Part shown: piece after piece, positions 1 to 7,104 of the stretch | How the letters are laid out: every line of letters starts with the position of its first letter | How positions within the stretch are numbered: the first letter of the stretch is position 1 | Origin: Streptomyces sp. WM4235 | Lineage (GTDB): Bacteria > Actinomycetota > Actinomycetes > Streptomycetales > Streptomycetaceae | Direction: 5' to 3' | Assembly (NCBI RefSeq): GCF_001279725.1 | Contig: NZ_LGDE01000006.1 | Location: forward strand, 1-15,777 | DNA length: 15,777 nt | Notes under the pieces: generated by a model | What the model saw: only the letters and a program-made list of their open reading frames with translations | What the model was told of the DNA's origin: nothing | Database searches by the model: none | Program-made: the position numbers and the translations under genes

Positions 1-2
1 AA

Positions 3-86
3 CGCCACCCCCGCAACTACCTGGCCTTTCTCGGTCTCGCCGCCGCCATCTGCTGCTACAAGCGGCTCGCCCGCCTCACCACATAG
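3..86 (+). CDS. IS5-family transposase, C-terminal end (cut by window edge)
   Basis: The first bases encode the last 27 residues of a transposase: RHPRNYLAFLGLAAAICCYK and a short basic tail, then TAG at 84-86. This ending (NYLAFLGLAA, then CCYKRL) is characteristic of the DDE transposases of IS5-group elements common in Streptomyces. The catalytic core lies outside the window, so whether the element is intact cannot be judged. The right terminal inverted repeat would be expected just past the stop, around 84-105, but cannot be confirmed without the left end. Family identification is from memory of homologues. Confidence 0.75.
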   Translation, partial: RHPRNYLAFLGLAAAICCYKRLARLTT

Positions 87-137
87 GACACGGTCTAAGG
101 GGGGCCCAAGGCCGGACGTGTGTTCAGGCCGGGATCT

Positions 138-163
138 GGTTGATGGCTTTGGTTGATGGCTTT
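138..163. repeat. 13-bp perfect tandem duplication
   Basis: The unit GGTTGATGGCTTT occurs twice back to back (138-150 and 151-163). It lies in the noncoding gap between the IS5 transposase end and the decarboxylase stop. It could be a slippage product or target-site debris near the IS end; no function is evident. Confidence 0.7.
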
Positions 164-229
164 GACAGTGGCTGGTGACTCGCCGGCTGGTGGAGCGCTA
201 CTCGAACTGCCCGGGCCCGAACACGACGC

Positions 230-246
230 GACGTGAGGCTCACGTC
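230..246. other. 17-bp palindrome over the decarboxylase stop codon
   Basis: GACGTGAG-G-CTCACGTC is a perfect inverted repeat with a single central base. It spans the stop codon of the minus-strand decarboxylase (240-242). With essentially no loop it is a poor RNA hairpin, so it looks more like a protein-binding palindrome or chance than a good terminator. No other terminator is obvious in 87-239. Confidence 0.45.
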
Positions 247-2573
247 ATCTGGATGCCCAGGCGTACGCATTCGATGAGGTAGTCCCCCGTGTCGCCGTCG
301 ATGGTGACACCGTGGGCCTCGCTGTGGAACCCGGGGAAGGCCCGGTCGAACGCCTCCAGCGCACACAGGTAGCGCAGGACCGGGCCGTCCGGCGCGCCGA
401 GCGCTTCTCCGGGCATCAGGACGGGGATCCCCGGGGGAGTCACGGTCACCATGGCCGCGGCCACCCTGCCGGCGGCCTGGGCGAGGGGGAGCCGTTCCGT
501 GCCGCCCCGGATCAGCTGCCGGTAGCAGGCCTGGGGCGGGGCAACGGGTTCCGGCAGTTGCTGGAAGGCGGTGTCCAGGGCTTCGATCAGTTCCGCCCGG
601 GTGAGGTGTTCGTGCATGTCCTGGCAGAGACCGCGCAGGGTCGTGCCGCTGTAGCGCTGCGGGTAGCGCTCGACGAGATCGGGCAGTACTTGGCGCAGCG
701 GGGTGTCTGCGTCATGGAGGGCCTTGAAGTCCATGAGTGCGTCCATCAGGGTGCCCCACTTGCCCTTGGTGATGCCCATGGAGAACAGGACGAGGGTGGT
801 GTAGGTGTCGGTCTTCTCCACGACGATGCCGCGGCCGGCCAGGTATGCGGTGAGGATGCGGGCGGGGATGCCCCAGGAGTCCGCCTCACCGCGCGCATTG
901 ACGCCGGGGCAGGTCAGCGTCACCTTGATGGGGTCCAGGAGGCACTGGCCCTCGCTGAGTCCCTTGAAGCCGTGCCAGTCCGCCTCCGGGACGAGCTCCC
1001 AGCAGCGGGGTTCGGAGGCCAGGAGTGCCGGTGAGGCGTCTGCGAAGGTCACGGTGGTCCCGTCGGCCGGGTCGGTGACGGTGTCGGGCTGCCAGACGCC
1101 GAAGAACCACGGCGGCCGGTCCCCGGCCTCCGCGATCCGGCGCCCGGTACGGACGAGGGCCTGCCGGAACCGCACGGCCTCGGTCACCGCCTCGTTGACC
1201 AGCCACTCGCCCTGCGGTCCGTCCATCATCGCCGCGGCCACGTCCAATGAGGCGATCATCGGGTACAGCGCCGAGGTGGTGCCGTGCATCATGAAGGTCT
1301 CGTTGAACCGGTGGTGCTCGACCGGCGCTCGGGGCGAGGACTTCACGTGGACCATGGCGCTCTGCGACAGGGCGGCCAGCAGTTTGTGCGTCGACTGGGT
1401 CGCGAAGACCGTGGGACGCTCGTCACCCTCGAGGGTGTGCGGCCCCACGGCCATGCCGTACCGGCCGGCGTACAGGGGATGGAAGCGCGCGTAGGCGAAC
1501 CAGGCCTCGTCGAAGTGCAGCCGTGGAGTGCTGGGTGCCAGTGTGCGCGCCGTCTCCACGGTGTCGTAGCACAGGCCGTCGTACGTCGAGTTCGTGATCA
1601 CCGCGTACTGGGCCTGGGGCGAGACCGCGCCCGGTGTCAGCGGGTGGGCGGCGATCCGGGCGGCGACCGCGGCAGGCGCTGTCTCGCGCGCCGGAAGCGG
1701 CCCGGCCAGCCCGTATCCGTTGCGGGTCGGGACGAGGTAGACCGGGCGCGCACCCGACATCACCAGCCCGTGCAGCACTGACTTGTGGCAGTTGCGGTCC
1801 ACCAGGGCGATCTCGTCGGCGGTGACGCAGTAGTGGCCGACCATGCGGTCCGCGGTGGAGTCGCCCTGGAGCACGAAGTACGTGCGGTCGGCGCCGAAGA
1901 TGCGGGCGGCGTTGCGCTCCGCTTCCCCGATGGGGCCGCTGTGCTCGAAGAGGGAACCTAGTTCCTCCACCGAGATCGACAGGTCGGTGCGGAAGAGCCG
2001 CTCACCGTAGTAGTCGAAGAAGGCCCGGCCGACGGGCGACTTCAAGAAGGCCACGCCGCCCGAGTGCGCCGGGGTGTGCCAGGAGTACTCGTGGGCGTCG
2101 TCGAACCGTCGCAGCGCTTTGAAGAACGGCGGCAGGACGGAGTCGCCGTACTCCCGGGCGGCGTTGAAGACCCGGCCGGCGATGAAGGACGGCGTGTCCT
2201 CCAGAGGCCAGATGTATCCGACGGCACTCTCCGCCACCCACAGGGGGAGGCGGTCCAGGCCGTGGTCCGATTCCTCGCTCATGACGACGAAGACGGGCAG
2301 GGCCGTGAATCGGCGGGTGATCTGGCGCAAGACGGCCGCTCCCCGGCCGTCGCTGTCCTCACCGGTCTCGGACGGCAGGTCCCAGGCAACGACCGCGGCC
2401 GACAGGCCCGCCTCCGTACGCAGGGCGGCGCAGGCCGCCTCGACGGTCCGCGCCCACCGCACCTCCAAGCCACGGTTCTCCAACTCCTTTCCGATCCTTC
2501 GCAGTTGGTCACCACCGACGCCCCGACCCAAGGGGTCCTCGCGCAAAGCCAGCAGGACACTACCGTTCGCCAT
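240..2573 (-). CDS. Orn/Lys/Arg decarboxylase, PLP fold type I (AdiA-like)
   Basis: Predicted cytoplasmic PLP-dependent decarboxylase of a basic amino acid (arginine, lysine or ornithine), yielding agmatine, cadaverine or putrescine. The 777-residue length matches the long bacterial enzymes. An N-terminal receiver-like wing domain (about 1-145) is followed by the PLP domain with GDSTADRM near 237, RNCHKS (His263) near 260, HFDEAWFAYARFHPLY (Asp355, pyridine-nitrogen partner) and ATQSTHKLLAALSQ, where Lys397 should form the Schiff base. The rest is the usual C-terminal domain. All key residues are present, so it should be active. The start chosen is the ATG at 2573, with GGAGAG just upstream; an in-frame TTG at 2612 would add 13 residues. 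Substrate cannot be assigned from motifs. It is divergent from an amino-acid-oxygenase-like gene, which hints at a joint pathway. Confidence 0.93.
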   Translation of the reverse strand: MANGSVLLALREDPLGRGVGGDQLRRIGKELENRGLEVRWARTVEAACAALRTEAGLSAAVVAWDLPSETGEDSDGRGAAVLRQITRRFTALPVFVVMSEESDHGLDRLPLWVAESAVGYIWPLEDTPSFIAGRVFNAAREYGDSVLPPFFKALRRFDDAHEYSWHTPAHSGGVAFLKSPVGRAFFDYYGERLFRTDLSISVEELGSLFEHSGPIGEAERNAARIFGADRTYFVLQGDSTADRMVGHYCVTADEIALVDRNCHKSVLHGLVMSGARPVYLVPTRNGYGLAGPLPARETAPAAVAARIAAHPLTPGAVSPQAQYAVITNSTYDGLCYDTVETARTLAPSTPRLHFDEAWFAYARFHPLYAGRYGMAVGPHTLEGDERPTVFATQSTHKLLAALSQSAMVHVKSSPRAPVEHHRFNETFMMHGTTSALYPMIASLDVAAAMMDGPQGEWLVNEAVTEAVRFRQALVRTGRRIAEAGDRPPWFFGVWQPDTVTDPADGTTVTFADASPALLASEPRCWELVPEADWHGFKGLSEGQCLLDPIKVTLTCPGVNARGEADSWGIPARILTAYLAGRGIVVEKTDTYTTLVLFSMGITKGKWGTLMDALMDFKALHDADTPLRQVLPDLVERYPQRYSGTTLRGLCQDMHEHLTRAELIEALDTAFQQLPEPVAPPQACYRQLIRGGTERLPLAQAAGRVAAAMVTVTPPGIPVLMPGEALGAPDGPVLRYLCALEAFDRAFPGFHSEAHGVTIDGDTGDYLIECVRLGIQMT

Positions 2574-2783
2574 GACACTCTCCACGTGCGTCAACCCATC
2601 CCGACCTGCCAAGCATCGAGTTCAAACACCACGGACCGGGTCGGAATCCGGCGACCCTCACCCGTTCGGCGGGGGCGCATGACAGGGCACCCCAGGTTCC
2701 GCAGACCCCGGCTCGAAGACAGCGTCACCGTGGAGCGGGACGGCCCCCGGTGTAGACGTCGGGTTCGCGGACCGCGCCGGCAC

Positions 2784-2807
2784 GGCCGGCGACCAGCGCG
2801 GCCGGCC
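2784..2807. other. GC-rich hairpin in the divergent intergenic region
   Basis: The roughly 310-bp gap between the divergent starts at 2573 and 2883 holds a 7-bp perfect stem (GGCCGGC/GCCGGCC) around a 10-nt loop. It could lie in the oxygenase leader as an attenuator or be a protein-binding site. I could not identify convincing -35/-10 pairs for either gene here. Confidence 0.35.
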
Positions 2808-2882
2808 CACAGGCCACCGCGCCAAGTGGTCGAGGCGGGTTTGTTCCAGGCAGGTACGCGGGATGCATGCGCCGTGTTCACG

Positions 2883-3548
2883 ATGCCTGCGCCCTCGCGC
2901 TGGGAACCCCTGCGTCAGCAGTTCACCGCCGACGGCTACCTCGCCCTGCCCAGCCTGCTCAGCCCGAAGGGACTCACGGAGCTCGGTGACGAAGCAAGCA
3001 GGCTGGAGGCGGACGCGGTGCGCCGGGACTTCCGCATGCCCTGCATGGACGACAGCCCCCGGCACATGACCACCCTCGGCGGACACCACATCGCCCGCCA
3101 CTCCCCCACGATCACCCGCCTCTACCAGGACCAGGACCTGGCACGGCTGCTGGGCGTACTGCTGGGCGAGAGGGTCGTTGCCGTGCGCGACCCCGTCGAA
3201 CGCCACGTCCTGAACATCCTGCACCAACCCGGCGACACCCACGGCGCCCACACGGACGACTACCCACTCGCCCTGGTCCTCTTCCTCGAAGCCCCGCCCC
3301 GCCCTGACGACGGCGGACTCCTCGAGTTCCACCCAGGCCGCGCCGACCTCGCCGCCCTCGACACCCCCGGTGCCCGCCGCGTCCACCACCAGCCGGCCGA
3401 CGGATACCTCCTGCGCAGCGACCTCACCGCCCACCGCGTCACCCCACTCGCGAGGCCAGGGGTGCGGCGTACCGTTCTGAACTTCGCCTACACCACACCC
3501 GGCCGCCAAGAAGCGACCACCTCCTCCGCCTCCCTCCTCTACACCTGA
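2883..3548 (+). CDS. Fe(II)/2-oxoglutarate oxygenase, BesD/HalD-like, probable amino-acid hydroxylase
   Basis: A 221-residue non-heme iron, 2-oxoglutarate-dependent oxygenase. The iron-binding facial triad is visible as His123-x-Asp125 in GDTHGAHTDDYPLALVLFLE and His184 in LTAHRVTPL. Arg195 or Arg196 in RRTVLNFAY should bind 2-oxoglutarate. The PGDTHG-x-H-x-x-DY context and the SPRHM segment near residue 58 resemble the BesD/HalD family, which acts on free amino acids such as lysine. In halogenases the Asp ligand is replaced by Gly to leave room for chloride; here Asp is kept, so hydroxylation is predicted. The frame stays open far upstream, but the sequence before 2883 is antisense to the decarboxylase or has no family character, so the ATG at 2883 is chosen (GTG at 2874 is possible). 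No strong ribosome-binding site is seen. The substrate is unknown; the adjacent decarboxylase suggests a basic amino acid or its amine. Confidence 0.85.
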   Translation: MPAPSRWEPLRQQFTADGYLALPSLLSPKGLTELGDEASRLEADAVRRDFRMPCMDDSPRHMTTLGGHHIARHSPTITRLYQDQDLARLLGVLLGERVVAVRDPVERHVLNILHQPGDTHGAHTDDYPLALVLFLEAPPRPDDGGLLEFHPGRADLAALDTPGARRVHHQPADGYLLRSDLTAHRVTPLARPGVRRTVLNFAYTTPGRQEATTSSASLLYT

Positions 3549-3564
3549 ATCACCAGGCCAGGCG

Positions 3565-3596
3565 GGGCCCGAGGCGGCGGCGAGCTGCCTGGGCCC
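3565..3596 (+). terminator. Hairpin terminator after the oxygenase
   Basis: GGGCCC-G-AGGC pairs with GCCT-GGGCCC around an 11-nt loop, giving a 10-bp GC-rich stem with one bulged G. It begins 17 bp after the oxygenase stop and has no U-tract, as is common in actinomycetes. It lies between two convergent genes and could act in both directions. The rest of 3597-3754 shows no other feature. Confidence 0.55.
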
Positions 3597-3754
3597 GTCG
3601 CCAGGCGCTTCGCAGAGGGCGGCCGCGGTGGGTGTCGGTTGAGCTGGACCAGGTGGTGGTCGTCGCACGGGTCTGCCCCCACACGCGTCGTCGGCCGTGG
3701 CGACGCCGTCCAAGCGCGGTGGCGCCCAGAGGGCCGTCGATGAAATGGGCAGGG

Positions 3755-4420
3755 TCATGGAGTGTGAATGGTCCAGTTACTGGGGCGGACGTCGATCACG
3801 GGCATGCCGGCGGTGAGAGCTGCGGCGATTCCCTCGTCGGTGTTCTCGAAGGCCAGGCACCGGTGGGGTGGGACGGCGAGCTGTGCGGCGGCCTGGAGGT
3901 AGGCGTCGGGGGCGGGTTTGAGACGGGTGACGTGCTCGCGGGCGACGACGATCTCGAAGAGGTCGGCCAGTCCGGTGGCGGTGAGGCCGGCTCGGACGAC
4001 GTGTCCGTCATTGGCAGAGGCCACGGCCAGGGGAACGGAGGAAGCCAGGTGCCGGGCGAGTGCCGTCACCCGCGGCACCCGCTGTACGAGGCCGGTGCGG
4101 GCGAGCCAGTGGGCGCGGGCCCGGTCGACGAACTCCCTCTCGCTGCAGAGTAGTGACAAGCCCAGGTCGGTGCGTAGACGGTCGCGTAGGGTGGCGAGGT
4201 CGGCCAGGGGGGCCTGGCGCAGCCATGGCTCGGGGACGGTGAGTCCGAGGTCGTTGAGGGTGGCGCGGGCGGCGTCGGTGTTGATGGTGCTGGTGTCGAC
4301 CAGGGTGCCGTCGAAATCGAAGACGCACGCTGCCGGCTGATGAGCGGCCAGGAAGTCGCATACCTCGGCGGGCGTGGCGACGTCGTCGGGAGTTGGGGTG
4401 GGGTGTGGGGTCACGGGCAT
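3755..4420 (-). CDS. HAD-superfamily phosphatase, probable prenyl diphosphate phosphatase partner
   Basis: A 221-residue HAD subfamily IA hydrolase of the beta-phosphoglucomutase type. All four motifs are intact: VFDFDGTLVD with nucleophile Asp35 and acid/base Asp37, Ser135 in AVASAN, Lys168 in RLKPAP, and FENTDEG near 191-197. A helical cap (about residues 45-115) would set substrate specificity. Its ATG (4418-4420) lies within the last codons of the upstream terpene cyclase gene (overlap 4411-4420), with GAAGAG just upstream, so the two are probably translationally coupled. HAD phosphatases remove diphosphate from drimanyl-type cyclase products in fungi, and as fused domains in some marine bacteria. 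By analogy this one may convert the cyclase product to the free alcohol. A sugar-phosphate phosphatase role remains possible from sequence alone. Confidence 0.88.
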   Translation of the reverse strand: MPVTPHPTPTPDDVATPAEVCDFLAAHQPAACVFDFDGTLVDTSTINTDAARATLNDLGLTVPEPWLRQAPLADLATLRDRLRTDLGLSLLCSEREFVDRARAHWLARTGLVQRVPRVTALARHLASSVPLAVASANDGHVVRAGLTATGLADLFEIVVAREHVTRLKPAPDAYLQAAAQLAVPPHRCLAFENTDEGIAAALTAGMPVIDVRPSNWTIHTP

Positions 4421-5985
4421 GCCTCTTCACGGTGGGAGGCCGCGTGGAGTGCGTCGCGTAGTCCGCGGGCGGCCAGTGCGTGGACCTGAGTGGTGGTCAC
4501 GGTGACGAAGAGCCTCGGTCCGTACATGACCGGACGGTCGCTCCAGCTGCCGTCGGCGTTCTGTGAGTCGATGAGGAAGCTCATCCCGCGCGTGACGGCG
4601 GCCTCGCCGTGGGGGTCGTGTCCGCTGGTGGTGAGGGCGGTGAGGGCCAGGCCGGTGGCCGTCGGGCTGGAGTAGGGCTCGCCCGGGATCCGAGGCCAGC
4701 CGCCGTCGGGCTGCTGGGAGGCCAGGAGCGCCGGGAGCGCGGCGCGACCGGCCGGGTGCGGAGCGAGCGCCGGTGCGATCTCGGCGGCGCCGTAAGCCGG
4801 CGGAAGATACCAGTCCGAGGTCCAACCCTCCGCGGTGGCGCGTGATGCCAGCCAGCGGCGGGCCGGCGCGAGATCGATCCCCGGTAGGGCCGCGGCACAG
4901 ATACCGGCGGTCATGTGGGCGACGACATCGGGGGCCGGAGTGTCGTCGCTGGAATGCCACGTGGTCCACAGGCCCTCGGGCGTCTGGTGCCTGCGCGCGT
5001 AGCGGGCGGCGGCAGCGAGGACCCGGTCGGGCGGGGTGGTACCGGCAAGCGCGAGGAGGGTGTTGCCAGTGGTGTCGTTGTCGGATGCGAGCGCAGCCGT
5101 GCACGCCCAGCCCCCGTCAGGTTTCTGCGCCGCAGCGAGGAAGCCCACAGCGGCCGGAAGGGCGCCGGAGCCGAAGAGGGGATGCCCGCGCAGCGCGCGG
5201 ACCATCAGGCCGGTGTCCCACACCTCGCTGACCAGGAAACGCCACGTCCCATCAGGCTGCTGGGCCGCCAGCAGGGCCGCGCGGCACCGACGGGTCATCG
5301 GGTGGTCGGGGGCCGTCCGGGTCAGGGCGAGATGGAGCATCCCCGTCACCAGCGGCATTCCGTAGAACGAGCCGTCCGGCGACTGCGACCGGGCCCACTC
5401 CTGAAGTGTGTCCCGGGGCAGGGGCATGCCCAGAGCGGAACCTGCGAGGGCCTCGAAGGCGAGCAGCATGGCCCGCTGCCACGGTGTGATCCGGCGCCCG
5501 CGATCGTGCCCGAGCGCGGCCCCGGCATGGTCGAGCAGCCGGCGGGCATCGGCCCCGGCGGCGCCGACCGCGCAGCCCAGGGCATCGAGGTACAAGGCCC
5601 GCCGGGCATACGGCCGTCCCCCCGGTGGGAGCCCAGCCGTGAACGCGGTGAGGTCATCGGTGCGGTGCAGGGCGGCGAGCCACTGGTCGGCGGCCGCCAC
5701 GAACGGATCATGCCGCTGCGGCACGGCACCTTCCAACCAGCACAGCGCCCTCTCCCGCGCGTGATGAGCCCGCTCCAGCCCAGCCAGCGAGCAGGCCACG
5801 ACCGCGTTCTCCAGGATCCGCGGCTCCGAGGGGACGTACCAGGCCCCGTCAGCGGCCTGCGTTTCGAGGGCGAACTCCACCGCCCTGTCCAGGCAACGCC
5901 CGGCCCGCGCCACCACCGCGTTCCCGGCGGAAGCGGGCCGGGCATCCGGCACCCGCTCGCCGGCCCGCACATCGACCGGCTTCAT
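4411..5985 (-). CDS. Class II terpene cyclase, drimenyl diphosphate synthase-like (DxDTT)
   Basis: A 524-residue protein of the squalene-hopene/class II diterpene cyclase fold (prenyltransferase/squalene oxidase repeats). Seven QW-type repeats are visible, near residues 43, 201, 243, 287, 334, 425 and 475 (e.g. QQPDGTW, QKPDGGW, QNADGSW). The catalytic motif is ASDNDTTGN at about 300-308. This is DxDTT rather than the classical DxDD; the middle Asp304, the expected proton donor, is kept. DxDTT is, to my knowledge, typical of class II sesquiterpene cyclases making drimane-type diphosphates from farnesyl diphosphate. At 524 residues it is shorter than squalene-hopene cyclases (about 630), consistent with a C15 substrate. 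No signal peptide is seen. The ATG at 5985 has GGAAGG six bases upstream; the open frame up to 6261 has no family character. It is the first gene of an operon with the HAD phosphatase. No prenyl diphosphate synthase is in the window, so precursor must come from elsewhere. Confidence 0.88.
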   Translation of the reverse strand: MKPVDVRAGERVPDARPASAGNAVVARAGRCLDRAVEFALETQAADGAWYVPSEPRILENAVVACSLAGLERAHHARERALCWLEGAVPQRHDPFVAAADQWLAALHRTDDLTAFTAGLPPGGRPYARRALYLDALGCAVGAAGADARRLLDHAGAALGHDRGRRITPWQRAMLLAFEALAGSALGMPLPRDTLQEWARSQSPDGSFYGMPLVTGMLHLALTRTAPDHPMTRRCRAALLAAQQPDGTWRFLVSEVWDTGLMVRALRGHPLFGSGALPAAVGFLAAAQKPDGGWACTAALASDNDTTGNTLLALAGTTPPDRVLAAAARYARRHQTPEGLWTTWHSSDDTPAPDVVAHMTAGICAAALPGIDLAPARRWLASRATAEGWTSDWYLPPAYGAAEIAPALAPHPAGRAALPALLASQQPDGGWPRIPGEPYSSPTATGLALTALTTSGHDPHGEAAVTRGMSFLIDSQNADGSWSDRPVMYGPRLFVTVTTTQVHALAARGLRDALHAASHREEACP

Positions 5986-6263
5986 GCCTGCCCTTCCGCC
6001 ACGGTCCGTGAAGATCCAATTCAGCACCGGGCGAGGCTGCCCTGCGGTCCGCCGTACGAAACGACACGAACCGGTGGCGTACGCGAACCGAATCCCACGA
6101 ACGCAGCCCTCAGCGGGGGTTGCTCCCGCTGGCGCAAGGGGTGTCCCCCGTGCGGGGGCGAACGATCGTTTCCGCTGTTCCGCTCCCCTCACCCGCTCAG
6201 TCATGATCACGGCGCCCGCCCGCACCGGGAACCCGCCAAACCGCCCCTCGGAGGCATCCACCC
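5986..6263. promoter_or_regulatory. Divergent intergenic region with stem-loops and a palindrome
   Basis: This 278-bp gap separates the minus-strand cyclase operon from the plus-strand DUF4239 gene. It contains a perfect 10-bp palindrome AACGATCGTT (6161-6170), a hairpin AGCGGG/CCCGCT (6112-6130, 7-nt loop) and a hairpin CCCCC/GGGGG (6145-6158, 4-nt loop). Promoters for both directions should be here, but no unambiguous -35/-10 pair is visible. GGAGG at 6250-6254 is the ribosome-binding site of the plus-strand gene. Confidence 0.4.
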
Positions 6264-7064
6264 GTGGCCCTCGTCATCGTCGTGGCCGTACTGGCCCTGC
6301 TCGCCGGCCTGGCCGCGAACCGCTTCCTGCGGCCCCGGCTCCTCAACGAGGACGACGACACGGGGATGGCCGTCAAAGACCTCGTCGGCCCGCTGCTGAC
6401 GCTGACCGTGCTGCTGCTCGCCTTCGTCCTCGTCACCGCGAACGGGTCCTACGGCAAAGCCGAGGTCGCCTCACGCGGCGAAGCCCGCGCTGTCGACCAG
6501 CTCGTCGAGTCAGCTGAATACGCGCCCGCGGCGCAGCGGGCCAGGGTCCAGGCGGACGCCGTCTGCTACGCCCGTGCCGTACGCGTCCAGGAGTGGCCCG
6601 CGATGGCCGACGGCCACGGCTCGCCAGCTCCCAGTGTGTGGTCCACCGACTTCCGCCGAGTCTTCCGCGAGGTGGAGGGCAAGCCGGTCTTCGGGATGCT
6701 CATCGCCGCCGACAACAAGCGCTCGGAGGAGCGCGAGGAACGCCTCACCCAGGCCACCGCCAGCACCCCCAGCGCCATCCTCTGATTCCTCCTCGCCACC
6801 CTGGCCATCACCGTCATCGCCCTCGGCATCTGCCTCCCCCGCCGCAACAACCGCGGCCAACTCCTCACCCTCGTCATCATCACCGCACTGCTGACGACAA
6901 CGCCGTGCATCATCCGCGACGTCGACCGGCCCTTCGGCGGCATCATCGACGTCCAACCCACCGCCATCACCGAAGCCGAACGACAGGCCACCCGCGACTT
7001 CACCATGAACCACCCGGCCGCCGACCTGCCCTGCGACGACCACGGCAACCGCAAGAACGCCTGA
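6264..7064 (+). pseudogene. DUF4239 (bestrophin-like) membrane protein split by an in-frame TGA
   Basis: GTG start at 6264 with GGAGG nine bases upstream. The first part has 173 residues: a transmembrane helix at about 2-20 (ALVIVVAVLALLAGLAANRF), a second at about 45-62 (LLTLTVLLLAFVLVTA), then a soluble helical part ending TPSAIL. A TGA at 6783-6785 interrupts, and the same frame continues for 92 more codons. These give two further hydrophobic stretches (FLLATLAITVIALGIC and LLTLVIITALL), then DVDRPFGGIIDVQPTAIT and a TGA at 7062-7064. The DRPFGG segment and four-helix layout are the DUF4239 signature. Homologues often have Trp or another hydrophobic residue at the break, so one TGG-to-TGA change would explain it. 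No frameshift is needed. A truncated product or readthrough cannot be excluded. Confidence 0.82.
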
Positions 7065-7104
7065 CCCCCAGTCCCCTGAGCGACAGGCGCCGCTGGCAAT
7101 CCCC

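Noticed and set aside
2064..2882. Upstream extension of the oxygenase reading frame, making a 494-residue protein
   Set aside because: The first part is antisense to the decarboxylase and the remainder has no family character; oxygenase homology starts around 2883.
2658..3758. 366-codon minus-strand ORF opposite the oxygenase
   Set aside because: Gly/Val-rich antisense shadow of a gene with intact catalytic motifs on the plus strand.
4915..6399. 494-codon plus-strand ORF
   Set aside because: Antisense to the terpene cyclase; Arg/Pro/Gly-rich composition typical of a high-GC shadow frame.
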